DNA from: Gp6-AA40 sp963741135
Lineage (GTDB): Bacteria > Acidobacteriota > Vicinamibacteria > Vicinamibacterales > UBA2999
Assembly (NCBI GenBank): GCA_963741135.1
Contig: CAVUHC010000007.1
Coordinates: forward strand, 620,001-684,000
Length of the DNA: 64,000 nucleotides
Reading direction: 5' to 3'
Positions within the stretch are counted from its first letter, which is position 1; the number at the start of each line of letters is the position of its first letter. A program made the translations under genes and the position numbers. This document shows, in pieces, positions 1-7,670 of this stretch. Below the pieces are notes generated by a model that saw nothing but the letters and a program-made list of their open reading frames with translations, was not told where the DNA came from and did no database searches.

Positions 1-666
1 CCCGTCTCCTACTTTGTGCAGACCCTCAACGATTTCAAGAACGGCTTGAGGAAGCCCGGCGATCCCCGGAAGGTGAACGTCAATCAGATGATTGCGTTTG
101 CCAAGGCGATGACGCCAGAAGAGATGCGCACCGCGGCCGAGTACTTCGGATCGGTGCAGTGGACTCAATGGATCAGGGTCGTCGAGACCCGTATGGTTCC
201 GAAGGCCGAGGCGGAGGGGTCGATCTTCTTCCGTTTGCCTGGGAACGAAACCGAGCCGATCGGTATGCGCATCATCGAGACGCCTGAGAACAACGAAGAG
301 ACCGAACCGCTGCGCAACCCGCGTTCAGGATTCGTTGCGTATGCGCCAATCGGCAGCATCAAGAAAGGCGAGTCGCTGGTGACCGCCGGCGGCAACGGCA
401 AGACGATCCGCTGCACGATCTGCCACGGCACGGACCTGAGAGGCCTCGGCACCGTTCCCGGCATTGCGGGCCGCTCACCCAGCTATCTCGCGCGACAGAT
501 GTACGACATGCAGGTGGGCACGCGTCACGGCGAGTGGAGCGAGCTGATGAAGCCCGTCGTCGCAAAGCTGACGAACGAAGACTTCGTTGCGATCGCCGCT
601 TACGTTTCGTCGCGATCGATGCCGACGGCGCCGGGCAATCGCATCCAGACCGCTGAAGCCAGATAA
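1..666 (+). CDS. Dihaem-type cytochrome c, 5'-truncated
   Basis: The frame is open from the first base (reads PVSYFVQTLNDF), so the gene begins upstream of the window; the GTG at 16 is only an internal codon. One haem c motif is visible, CTICH at 412-426. It is followed by a helix-rich tail (RSPSYLARQMYDMQ, then a segment ending IAAYVSS) typical of class I cytochromes c. The first half resembles the end of a preceding cytochrome domain (MTPEEMRTAAEYFGS), so the full protein probably has two c553/c4-like domains, with the first CxxCH outside the window. Expected role: periplasmic electron transfer. The redox partner cannot be inferred. Confidence 0.8.
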   Translation, partial: PVSYFVQTLNDFKNGLRKPGDPRKVNVNQMIAFAKAMTPEEMRTAAEYFGSVQWTQWIRVVETRMVPKAEAEGSIFFRLPGNETEPIGMRIIETPENNEETEPLRNPRSGFVAYAPIGSIKKGESLVTAGGNGKTIRCTICHGTDLRGLGTVPGIAGRSPSYLARQMYDMQVGTRHGEWSELMKPVVAKLTNEDFVAIAAYVSSRSMPTAPGNRIQTAEAR

Positions 667-691
667 TCGCATTCTCGCCGCCGGCCTGCTC

Positions 692-1042
692 ATGGCGTCA
701 CTCGGTGCGTCCGCGTGCCGCGGCACTGCGCCTTCGCCGATGACAGGGCTGACGGGAGTGGTGGTGCGCGGGCCGATCACGCCGGTTTGCCGGGTCGACG
801 TGCCCTGCGACGCGCCGTTCAGCGCCGGCTTCATCGTGCAGCGTGCCGGACGGCAGGTCGCGCAGTTTCAATCAGGCTCGGCTGGCCAGTTCACGGTATA
901 CCTGCAGCCGGGAACGTACTCGGTCGTGCCGAACGCTGATGCGCCTCTCATCTCACCGACGTCGCAGGCGAAACAAGTCACGGTTGGCGACACCGGCCCG
1001 CTGACCGTCGTGCGTCTTACTTTTGACACGGGAATTCGATAG
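692..1042 (+). CDS. Hypothetical secreted protein, probable lipoprotein
   Basis: This short gene lies between the cytochrome and a hydrolase. The frame is open back into the cytochrome gene, and the first ATG that avoids overlap is at 692. The residues LLMASLGASACRG look like the end of a lipoprotein signal with its lipobox Cys, so the true start may be a few codons upstream at a non-ATG codon. The rest is a small beta-rich domain with the segment FTVYLQPGTYSVVPNAD, reminiscent of carboxypeptidase-regulatory-like or Ig-like folds. No family is recognised with certainty. Confidence 0.5.
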   Translation: MASLGASACRGTAPSPMTGLTGVVVRGPITPVCRVDVPCDAPFSAGFIVQRAGRQVAQFQSGSAGQFTVYLQPGTYSVVPNADAPLISPTSQAKQVTVGDTGPLTVVRLTFDTGIR

Positions 1043-1056
1043 CACGTGAGGCACTC

Positions 1057-2088
1057 ATGCAACGCGGCCGCAGAGATTTTCTCAAGCTTGGAGTTGCGGT
1101 CAGCGCGCTGACAGGGGCCTTGTCCGACACGCGTGACGTGTGGGCCAAGGCCCGAGCGAAGTCGAGGGCCCAGGGCCCAACGGCTCCCAGGACACGCACT
1201 GTCCAGACGCCTGTCCTGAATGTCGGCTTCGAGGAGAGCGGTGATTCCCAGGGCTTCCCGATCATCCTGTTGCACGGCTTTCCGGACGACGTGCGCGCGT
1301 GGGACGAAGTGACGACATCGCTCGCGAGCAAGGGACACCGCGTCATCGTTCCGTACCTCCGGGGGTACGGACCGACGCGCTTTCGGGACGCGGCGGCTCC
1401 GCGGATGGGGGAGCAGGCAGCGATTGGCCAGGATCTGATCGATTTCGCCGACGCGCTTGGACTGCCCCGATTCGCGGTGGCTGGCTACGACTGGGGTAAC
1501 CGCGCCGCGTGCATTGCCTCGGCGCTTCACCCGGATCGCGTGCGAGCGGCGGTCCTCATCGGCGGGTACACGATCCAGGACACCGTGTCGCCGCCGCAGC
1601 CGATCGCTCCGGAACGCGAACGGGCTCTCTGGTACCAGTGGTACTTCAACACCGAGCGGGGGCGCGCCGGGCTTGCGGCAAACCGTCGCCCGCTGTGCCG
1701 GTTGTTGTGGGAATTATGGTCGCCGACGTGGCACTTCACGGACGACACATATGCGCGAACGGCGTCGTCGTTTGACAACCCGGACTTTGTCGATGTCGTG
1801 ATCCACTCGTATCGCCACAGGAACATGAACGCGCCCGGTGAACCGCGATTCATCGAGGTGGAACGCCAGCTGGCGAAGCGCCCGAAGATCCAGGTGCCCT
1901 CGATTGTTCTGCTCGGCGCTGACGATGGCGTCGGGGGCCCGCCGCCGGCGGATTCGCCAGCCGAACGCGCGTCCTTCACGGCGCTCGCCGCGCGTCGCAT
2001 CGTGAGCGGTGCCGGACACTTCCTGCCGCGCGAAAAGCCGGATGCCGTCTCGTCCGCGCTGATGGAGCTGATGGCGATGACGAAATAG
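1057..2088 (+). CDS. Tat-exported alpha/beta hydrolase (epoxide hydrolase/dehalogenase type)
   Basis: The N-terminus carries a twin-arginine motif (RRDFLKLG), so export of the folded enzyme is expected. The alpha/beta-hydrolase core follows: HGFPDD forms the oxyanion-hole region and GYDWGN the nucleophile elbow. An Asp rather than Ser at the elbow places it with epoxide hydrolases and haloalkane dehalogenases. The late SGAGHFLPREKP segment supplies the catalytic His, and LLGADDGV probably the acid region. At 343 codons it is normal size for the family plus a signal. Substrate unknown. It begins 14 bases after the preceding small gene and may be cotranscribed with it. Confidence 0.85.
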   Translation: MQRGRRDFLKLGVAVSALTGALSDTRDVWAKARAKSRAQGPTAPRTRTVQTPVLNVGFEESGDSQGFPIILLHGFPDDVRAWDEVTTSLASKGHRVIVPYLRGYGPTRFRDAAAPRMGEQAAIGQDLIDFADALGLPRFAVAGYDWGNRAACIASALHPDRVRAAVLIGGYTIQDTVSPPQPIAPERERALWYQWYFNTERGRAGLAANRRPLCRLLWELWSPTWHFTDDTYARTASSFDNPDFVDVVIHSYRHRNMNAPGEPRFIEVERQLAKRPKIQVPSIVLLGADDGVGGPPPADSPAERASFTALAARRIVSGAGHFLPREKPDAVSSALMELMAMTK

Positions 2089-2143
2089 ATTGGGGAAAAT
2101 GGTGTAATTTGAAACGGACGGCACAGGAGGTGATGGAGCTGAC

Positions 2144-2728
2144 ATGGAGTGCGTGAAGTGCGGCGAGCAAAACGTCGGAGGCGTGGAGGCGTGCGCCCGG
2201 TGCACGTGGCCTTTCTCGCTGCCCGCCTGGAAGTCGACGTCGTTCTGGATACGGCGGATCACCGTGGACACCGGGAGCATCAACGCGAAAGGCCAGACCC
2301 CGGAACTGAATACGTTGGAGCGTTGGGAGACTGAAGGAAAAGTCGACCTTCAACGTTCCGATGCGATGCCTCGGGAGCTGGATGGCGAGACGTGGGTCAT
2401 GAAGACCCGCCCTCTCAGTGCCCAACCAGGTCTGTTCAGTCTGGATCCCGGTGTGCTCGAGGGACCGGACGTGCTCGCGGGACCCGATCTGCGTTCCGAG
2501 CTCGACGAAATCCTGTTTCCCGACGCCGGCCCATTGTCTGTCAACCAGGCCTCCGATATTGAGCACTTGAGGCGTCACGTATTGGCTGGCAGCGATGTAT
2601 TTGTCACGCTCAACGTGAACGACTTCGTATTGCGAGGGCGCAGCGAGGAACTGCGTGCGCGAGGCATTTGGGTCCTTACCCCAACGGAGCTGGTGAGGTT
2701 GTTGAGCGAGCTGTACGAATGGGCGTGA
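2144..2728 (+). CDS. Zinc ribbon-PIN domain protein
   Basis: A strong Shine-Dalgarno (AGGAGGTGA) precedes the ATG. Residues 3-20 form a CxxC...CxxC zinc ribbon (CVKCG and CARC). After a short linker the sequence ITVDTGSINAKGQ, a central SDIEHLRRH and the late VTLNVNDFV resemble the acidic motifs of a PIN-domain ribonuclease fold (first Asp in VDT, later Asp residues in SDIEHL and NVNDF). No antitoxin gene lies next to it, so a VapBC role is not supported. The ribbon may guide RNA or protein binding. The PIN assignment comes from motif spacing and is moderately secure. Confidence 0.6.
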   Translation: MECVKCGEQNVGGVEACARCTWPFSLPAWKSTSFWIRRITVDTGSINAKGQTPELNTLERWETEGKVDLQRSDAMPRELDGETWVMKTRPLSAQPGLFSLDPGVLEGPDVLAGPDLRSELDEILFPDAGPLSVNQASDIEHLRRHVLAGSDVFVTLNVNDFVLRGRSEELRARGIWVLTPTELVRLLSELYEWA

Positions 2729-2782
2729 ATCGTGCCGTGACGTCCGCTCGCGCGGGGGTCGGCTGTCTCTGCAATCGCAGGG

Positions 2783-2801
2783 CGGGCCTTGTTAGGCCCG
2801 C
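2783..2801. terminator. Palindrome between convergent genes, probable bidirectional terminator
   Basis: CGGGCCT-TGTT-AGGCCCG lies exactly between the convergent PIN gene and the permease gene. There is no clear U-tract. The sequence resembles the palindromic repeats found elsewhere in the window, so it may be a repeat serving as a terminator. Confidence 0.45.
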
Positions 2802-2802
2802 A

Positions 2803-4314
2803 TCAGCGTGAACCCGCGAGTCGTCGTGGGGCGAGCACCAGATACAGCGCGAAGCTGAGTCCGAACGTTACGAACCACGCGTAGGTGTAGAGCGAATCGA
2901 GGAATGTCGGGTTCGCCACCTGCCCGCCTGGCGTCAGCGCCGCCCTCAAGAAGCCGGGCACGACCGGAAGCACCGCGAGTACGAGCGCAATTACTGCCCG
3001 GGTGTTGATGCCGCCCGAGTACGTGTAGCGCCCTTGCAGCTTGAACAGATCCGCCAGCGACAACTCGCGTCGTCGCACCACCCAGTAATCCGCAATCAGG
3101 ATCCCGCCGATTGCTCCCATCAGGCTCGAGTAGCCGATCAGCCACGTGAAGATATACGCGGCCGCATCCGCGTACAGTTTCCACGGCATCATGACGATCC
3201 CGATGACGGCGGTGATGAGTCCGCCGGTGACGTAGCTGATACCCCGCGGCGCCAGGCTCGAGAAGTCATTCGCCGGCGACACCACGTTGGCCGCCATGTT
3301 CGTCGTCAACTGCGCGAGCAGGATGATGAGCGCGCCAAAGATGATGACCGGCGCGCTGCCGATGCGCGCGATGAGCACGACGGGATCCCAGATGGCTTCC
3401 CCGAAGAGCACGATCGTCGCGCTGGTGACCGCCACGCCGATGAAGGCGAATGCGGTCATCGTTGCAGGCAGCCCGAGCGCCTGCCCGAGCGCCTGCGACT
3501 TCTGACTCCGCGCATAGCGAGTGAAATCCGGAATGTTCAGGCTGAGCGTTGCCCAGTAGCCGACGTTGGCGGTCAGCGCGGCAGGGAAGAGCTGCCAGAA
3601 CGGCACGTGCGCCGTCTGCAGCCGCACCGACTCGCTCAGGATGCGCCCAAGTCCGCCGCCCCGGAATATCGCCCATGCGAGGAGCAGCGCGCCTCCGGCG
3701 AGCAGGAGGGGCGCCGACCACCCTTCGAGCTTCTTGATGCCCTCGAGGCCGTTGATGATGATCCACACCTGGATCAGCCAGAAGATCGCGAACGAGATCC
3801 AGATGCCGGCGGCGATCCCGCTCCAGGCCGGCCACGCCGCGGCGAGCAGTGCGTTCAACGCCAGCGCGCCAATCCACGTCTGGATGCCGAACCACCCGCA
3901 GGCCACGAGCGCCCGGAGCATCGCCGGAATGTTGGCGCCGCGGACGCCAAAGCTCGCGCGGCAGAGCACCGGAAACGAGACACCGTACTTCGTGCCTGCG
4001 TGTGCGTTGAGGATCATCGGCACCAGGACGATGGTGTTACCGAGGAGGATCGTGAGCATGGCCTGCCACCAGGTCATGCCCTGTTGCATGAGGCCGGAGG
4101 CAAGGGTGTACGTGGTGATGACCACGCTCATCCCGATCCAGAGCGCGGCGATGTGATAGGTCGACCAGGTGCGTCGCGCGAGCGCGGTCGGCGCGAGGTC
4201 AGGGTTCCAGAGAGGGCTGCCGGAGAGGTCTTCGGTGACCTCGACGAAATCCTTCGCGAAAGGTTTTGGGGTCAGACTTGGGTACAAGGCGTCACCCGAG
4301 TCTGACTCGCGCAC
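2803..4314 (-). CDS. NCS1-family nucleobase:cation symporter
   Basis: A membrane protein of about 500 residues with roughly 12 hydrophobic segments. The N-terminal hallmark of NCS1 permeases is clear: NPDLAPTALARRTWSTYH leading into IAALWIGMS. LNIPDFTRYARSQKSQ matches the conserved motif in the middle of the family. NCS1 members import uracil, allantoin, hydantoin or related compounds with Na+ or H+. The gene lies immediately downstream of preA on the same strand, so a pyrimidine or hydantoin substrate is likely. The start is uncertain: the GTG at 4314 and an in-frame TTG about 24 bases further in both lie inside a repeated element, so the first dozen or so residues are repeat-encoded. Confidence 0.88.
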   Translation of the reverse strand: MRESDSGDALYPSLTPKPFAKDFVEVTEDLSGSPLWNPDLAPTALARRTWSTYHIAALWIGMSVVITTYTLASGLMQQGMTWWQAMLTILLGNTIVLVPMILNAHAGTKYGVSFPVLCRASFGVRGANIPAMLRALVACGWFGIQTWIGALALNALLAAAWPAWSGIAAGIWISFAIFWLIQVWIIINGLEGIKKLEGWSAPLLLAGGALLLAWAIFRGGGLGRILSESVRLQTAHVPFWQLFPAALTANVGYWATLSLNIPDFTRYARSQKSQALGQALGLPATMTAFAFIGVAVTSATIVLFGEAIWDPVVLIARIGSAPVIIFGALIILLAQLTTNMAANVVSPANDFSSLAPRGISYVTGGLITAVIGIVMMPWKLYADAAAYIFTWLIGYSSLMGAIGGILIADYWVVRRRELSLADLFKLQGRYTYSGGINTRAVIALVLAVLPVVPGFLRAALTPGGQVANPTFLDSLYTYAWFVTFGLSFALYLVLAPRRLAGSR

Positions 4315-4338
4315 GACCCGTCACCCGAGTCTGACCCC
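4266..4338. repeat. Three copies of a GTCACCCGAGTCTGAC element
   Basis: Copies lie near 4269-4283 (inverted and diverged), 4291-4307 and 4320-4338. The first is the reverse complement of the other two, so the block can fold into a hairpin. It fills the gap between preA and the permease and covers the permease start. Confidence 0.7.
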
Positions 4339-4346
4339 TGGAGCAG

Positions 4347-5468
4347 TCATCGCTCTACGGCTGCTTCGGCGGCAGCGTACCCTTCGGCGTCGTAGCCTCC
4401 GTGATAGTTCTTCGTGTCCGGACGCCGGATCTTCGAGTGCGTCACGACGCGATCGCGGCGGATGCCTCGGAAATCCTCGAGCGTCTTCCAGCCGTGCCGC
4501 TCCATGGTTTCGCGCATCCCTGACGTCAACGCCTTGATGACATTCGGACCAATCGCGTGGTCGAGCATCGCGGCGGTGCACACCTGCACCGTGCCGCATC
4601 CAAGAAGGAAGTAGTTGAGCGCCTGGCTGAAGTCCGCCACGCCGCCGATCCCCGAGAACGATTTATCGGGAAACCCCTGCGTGAGCTGCGACATCTTGGC
4701 CATGGAGAGCGGCAGGATCGCGGGGCCGCCCAGTCCCCCGCTCGACACGAGCCCGTCGACATTCATTTCGAACTCGAGAGTTTCCGGATCGATCGGTGGG
4801 AGCGATGGGAAGGTGTTCGACGAGACGATCGCGTCGGCGCCTCCGAGGAAGGCGCCGCGTGCCTCGACCACGATGTCGGTCGTCGACGGCGTGAGCTTGG
4901 CCCAGACCGGGATGCGCGCGACCTGCTTGACGACCTCGGTGACGACGGAGATGAGCTCCTGGTCTTTGCCGATATTCGAGCCCATGTCCTTGCGGTCCAT
5001 GTGCGGGCACGACAAGTTCAGCTCGAGGGCGTCGGCCCCTTCGTCCTGGCACGCCTTGGCCAGTGTCTGCCAGTTCGCCAGTTCCTGGTCGCTGCCGGAC
5101 CCCGCCATGATCGATGCGACCAGTACGCGATTCCGATACGCCTTCTTGATGCGCGCGATCCGGGGTATCCACCAGTCGAGCGTCTTGTCCGAGATGAGCT
5201 CCCAGTTCCACGAGGAGTGGAGTACGGTGCCAGGGCGCTTCTGCATCGAGAGCCGGGCGGACTCGATCGCGGCGCGCAGGAATTTCGTCTTCGGCCCGTC
5301 GACGTTCACCACCGGATGAAGCCCGATCGTTTTTGTCACGACGCCGCCCCAGCCCGCGTCGAACGCGCGCATGATGTTGGTGTCGGACTCGGTCGGCGGC
5401 GCCGACGACAGGAGGAACGGATTCTCAAAGCGGAGGCCCGTGAACGTCGTCGCGAGGTCTACGCCCAT
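4347..5468 (-). CDS. preA: Dihydropyrimidine dehydrogenase, PreA-type catalytic subunit
   Basis: An FMN-binding TIM-barrel enzyme of the dihydroorotate/dihydropyrimidine dehydrogenase group. The sequence shows ENPFLLSSAPPT at the start, ADALELNLSCPHMD in the middle, WAKLTPSTTDI, and the phosphate-binding SGIGGVADFSQ near the end. It would reduce uracil/thymine to the dihydro compound, the first step of reductive pyrimidine catabolism. At 373 residues it lacks the C-terminal 2[4Fe-4S] ferredoxin extension of the enterobacterial PreA, and no preT partner is present in the window, so its electron donor is unknown. The ATG at 5468 has a GGGGGA ribosome site. The permease gene follows downstream. 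Confidence 0.88.
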   Translation of the reverse strand: MGVDLATTFTGLRFENPFLLSSAPPTESDTNIMRAFDAGWGGVVTKTIGLHPVVNVDGPKTKFLRAAIESARLSMQKRPGTVLHSSWNWELISDKTLDWWIPRIARIKKAYRNRVLVASIMAGSGSDQELANWQTLAKACQDEGADALELNLSCPHMDRKDMGSNIGKDQELISVVTEVVKQVARIPVWAKLTPSTTDIVVEARGAFLGGADAIVSSNTFPSLPPIDPETLEFEMNVDGLVSSGGLGGPAILPLSMAKMSQLTQGFPDKSFSGIGGVADFSQALNYFLLGCGTVQVCTAAMLDHAIGPNVIKALTSGMRETMERHGWKTLEDFRGIRRDRVVTHSKIRRPDTKNYHGGYDAEGYAAAEAAVER

Positions 5469-5514
5469 GGCAAGTCCCCCTTTGGGAAAGCGTGACTATA
5501 TAGCAGAATTGGTC

Positions 5515-5604
5515 CCCGCCTCCGCCTTGCGGCTACGGCGAGGCTGCGCCGCAATGACACGTGTCGGCTTGCCGCGCCGAAGCGCGAGAGCGCGAAGGCG
5601 GGAG
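5515..5604. repeat. Dispersed GC-rich intergenic repeat
   Basis: CGCCTCCGCCTTGCGGCTACGGCG followed by GCCGCGCCGAAGCGCGAGAG resembles the element at 38070-38150. It lies between the divergent preA and amidase genes, and its end (GCGAAGGCGGGAGGA) supplies the ribosome binding site of the amidase gene. A TATATA box near 5495 could serve preA on the other strand. Confidence 0.5.
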
Positions 5605-5608
5605 GAAC

Positions 5609-6167
5609 ATGCCCAGAAAACTGATCGTGCCGATCGACAAGATCCGCAAAGCGGCGATCGATGCGCACGGCCCGTCGCAGGACGCCTTCTGGTATGACAT
5701 CGCCGAGGCGGTGCCGGATCCCACGACGGAGCTGATGGCGCAATACGCGAAGAAGTGTCAGAACCATATCCCTCACATCTGTTACGACCGCCATTTTCCC
5801 GAAGGCGCGCGGCTGCTCGGCCTCAACGGCGCCGAGATCGTGTTCAACCCCTCCGCGACGGTCGCGGGTCTTTCCCACTATCTCTGGAAGCTCGAACAGC
5901 CGGCGCACGCGGTGGCGAACGGCTACTTCATGGTGTGCAGCAATCGCGTGGGCACCGAGGCGCCATGGAACATCGGGCGGTTCTATGGCTCATCGGTACT
6001 TCGTCGATCCCCGCGGCAACGTCATCGCCATGGGATCGGAGGATAAGGATGAGCTGGTCGTCGCTGAGGTGGACTTCGACATGACCGAGGACGTGCGCCG
6101 TATGTGGCCATTCCATCGTGACCGCCGTCTCGAGACCTTTGGGTCGATGGCCGAGCAGCTCCCGTGA
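5609..6167 (+). pseudogene. Beta-ureidopropionase (nitrilase family), internally deleted and frameshifted
   Basis: The ATG at 5609 follows a perfect GGAGGA. Recognisable blocks include the cysteine motif ICYDRHFPEGARLLG, then NPSATVAGLSHYLWKLEQPA and NRVGTEAPWNIG, close to N-carbamoyl-beta-alanine amidohydrolase. Compared with the usual ~290 residues, several stretches are missing in frame: the N-terminal strand, the block normally holding LCLQE (catalytic Glu), the block ending in the YRK lysine motif before NHIPH, and the piece between NHIPH and ICYDRH. An extra G near 5995 then shifts the frame; the end is read from 5997 (YFVDPRGNVIA to 6167). Only the Cys of the Glu-Lys-Cys triad remains. 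It overlaps the dihydropyrimidinase start (GTGA). Confidence 0.75.
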
Positions 6168-7537
6168 CGCTCCTCATCAAGAACGGCATCGTTGTCACCG
6201 CCAGTGATCTCTACGAAGGCGACGTGTTCGTCGACGGCGAAAAGATCTCCGCCATTGGTTCGTCGCTGGCGATGAACGCGGATCGCGTCATCGACGCACA
6301 GGGCAAGTATCTCTTCCCCGGCGGCATCGATGTGCACACGCATCTCGACATGCCGTTTGGCGGGACGACATCGGCGGATGACTTCGAGTCCGGCACCATC
6401 GCCGCTGCGCATGGCGGCACAACGACCGTGGTCGACTTCGCGATTCAGTACAAGGGTCAGACGCTGCACCACGCGTGGAACACGTGGATGAAGAAGGCGG
6501 ACGGAAAGGCCGCAATCGACTACGGCTTCCACATGATCATCACGGAGCTGTCCGATCAGGTCGAACAGGAGATGGACGCGCTCGTGCGGCAGGGTGTGAC
6601 GTCGTTCAAGCTGTTCATGGCGTATCCCGGCGTCTTCATGCTGGATGACGCGAGCATCTTCAGGGCCTTGCTGCGGACAGGGAAGAATGGCGGGACGATC
6701 TGCATGCACGCCGAAAACGGCGGCGTGATCGACGTGCTCGTGAAGAAGGCCCTCGCCGAGGGGAAGACCGCGCCGAAGTATCACGCGCTGACGAGGCCGG
6801 CGCGCGCGGAAGCCGAGGCGACGCATCGTGCCATTGCACTCGCCGAGATCGCGGACGTTCCCATCTACATCGTCCACCTGTCGGCCGCCGAGGCGCTCGA
6901 GATGGTGACCGAGGCGCGCGACCGAGGACTCCCCGCGTTTGCGGAGACGTGCCCGCAATATCTGTTCCTGTCGTACGAGAATTACGAGGAGCCTGGCTTC
7001 GCGGGCGCAAAGTACGTGATGAGCCCGCCGCTCCGGCCGAAAGAGACGCAGGAGCGGTTGTGGCGCGGTCTGGCTTTCAACGATCTCCAGGCGATCTCGA
7101 CCGATCACTGTCCCTTCTGCATGAAAGAGCAGAAGACGATGGGGAAGGGTGACTTCTCGAAGATCCCGAACGGGGCGCCTGGGATCGAGACGCGGATGAG
7201 CCTGGTGTACGACGGCGGCGTGAGGCCCGGTCGCATCTCGCTGAATCGTTTTGTGGAGCTGACCGCGACATCGCCCGCCAAGATCTTCGGTCTCTTTCCG
7301 CGGAAGGGAACGATCGCCCCCGGCTCCGACGCAGACATCGTGATCTTCGATCCGGAGAAGAAGGTGCGTCTCTCTGCGAAGACGCTGCACATGAAGGTGG
7401 ACTACAACCCGTACGAGGGGCGCGAAGTCACGGGCGCGACCGACACCGTCATCTCCCGCGGGCGCGTGATCGTTGACAAGGGCAAGTTTGTCGGCCGCGC
7501 CGGATCCGGGTCGTTCATCAAACGGGCCGCCCGATGA
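6164..7537 (+). CDS. Dihydropyrimidinase (D-hydantoinase)
   Basis: A cyclic amidohydrolase of full length (457 aa). Metal ligands are visible: IDVHTHLDMPFGG (HxH), the carbamylated Lys in SFKLFMAY, His in MHAEN and IVHLSA, and Asp in STDHCPFC. It hydrolyses dihydrouracil/dihydrothymine to N-carbamoyl-beta-amino acids, the second step of reductive pyrimidine breakdown. It starts at GTG 6164, overlapping the stop of the upstream amidase gene by four bases (GTGA), which implies translational coupling. The next gene is an aminotransferase, so the strand reads as a catabolic operon. Confidence 0.93.
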   Translation: MTLLIKNGIVVTASDLYEGDVFVDGEKISAIGSSLAMNADRVIDAQGKYLFPGGIDVHTHLDMPFGGTTSADDFESGTIAAAHGGTTTVVDFAIQYKGQTLHHAWNTWMKKADGKAAIDYGFHMIITELSDQVEQEMDALVRQGVTSFKLFMAYPGVFMLDDASIFRALLRTGKNGGTICMHAENGGVIDVLVKKALAEGKTAPKYHALTRPARAEAEATHRAIALAEIADVPIYIVHLSAAEALEMVTEARDRGLPAFAETCPQYLFLSYENYEEPGFAGAKYVMSPPLRPKETQERLWRGLAFNDLQAISTDHCPFCMKEQKTMGKGDFSKIPNGAPGIETRMSLVYDGGVRPGRISLNRFVELTATSPAKIFGLFPRKGTIAPGSDADIVIFDPEKKVRLSAKTLHMKVDYNPYEGREVTGATDTVISRGRVIVDKGKFVGRAGSGSFIKRAAR

Positions 7538-7552
7538 CGATGACGACGATCA

Positions 7553-7630
7553 CGGGCCACGGAGACACGAAGACACGGAGAATATTCTTGGAATGGCCTC
7601 CGTGCCTCCGCGCCTCCGTGGCTCGTGGAG
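7553..7630. repeat. CACGGAG/CACGAAG-type inverted repeat, copy 1
   Basis: GGCCACGGAGACACGAAGACACGGAG is followed after about 17 bases by its imperfect complement ending CCTCCGTGGC. The element forms a long hairpin between the dihydropyrimidinase and aminotransferase genes. Related copies occur at 22901, 50181, 53011, 56231 and 63561. Confidence 0.85.
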
Positions 7631-7641
7631 CCGAGGTAGGG

Positions 7642-7661
7642 TGGGTCCTTTTGGACCCGCC
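7642..7661. repeat. GGTCC...GGACC palindrome
   Basis: GGGTCC-TTTT-GGACCC. It belongs to the palindrome family seen again at 12486, 15592, 25919, 38028, 47922 and 58425. The following CGGGAG is the likely ribosome site of the aminotransferase (ATG 7671). Confidence 0.75.
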
Positions 7662-7670
7662 GGGAGATTT

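Noticed and set aside
2144..2728. Toxin-antitoxin system
   Set aside because: No small antitoxin gene adjoins the PIN-like gene on either side.
3034..4305. 423-codon plus-strand frame opposite the NCS1 permease
   Set aside because: Charged low-complexity translation (Arg, Asp, Glu, His) with no hydrophobic core; antisense shadow.
5990..7390. 466-codon minus-strand frame opposite dihydropyrimidinase
   Set aside because: Arg/His-rich shadow frame; the plus strand encodes a complete enzyme with all metal ligands.
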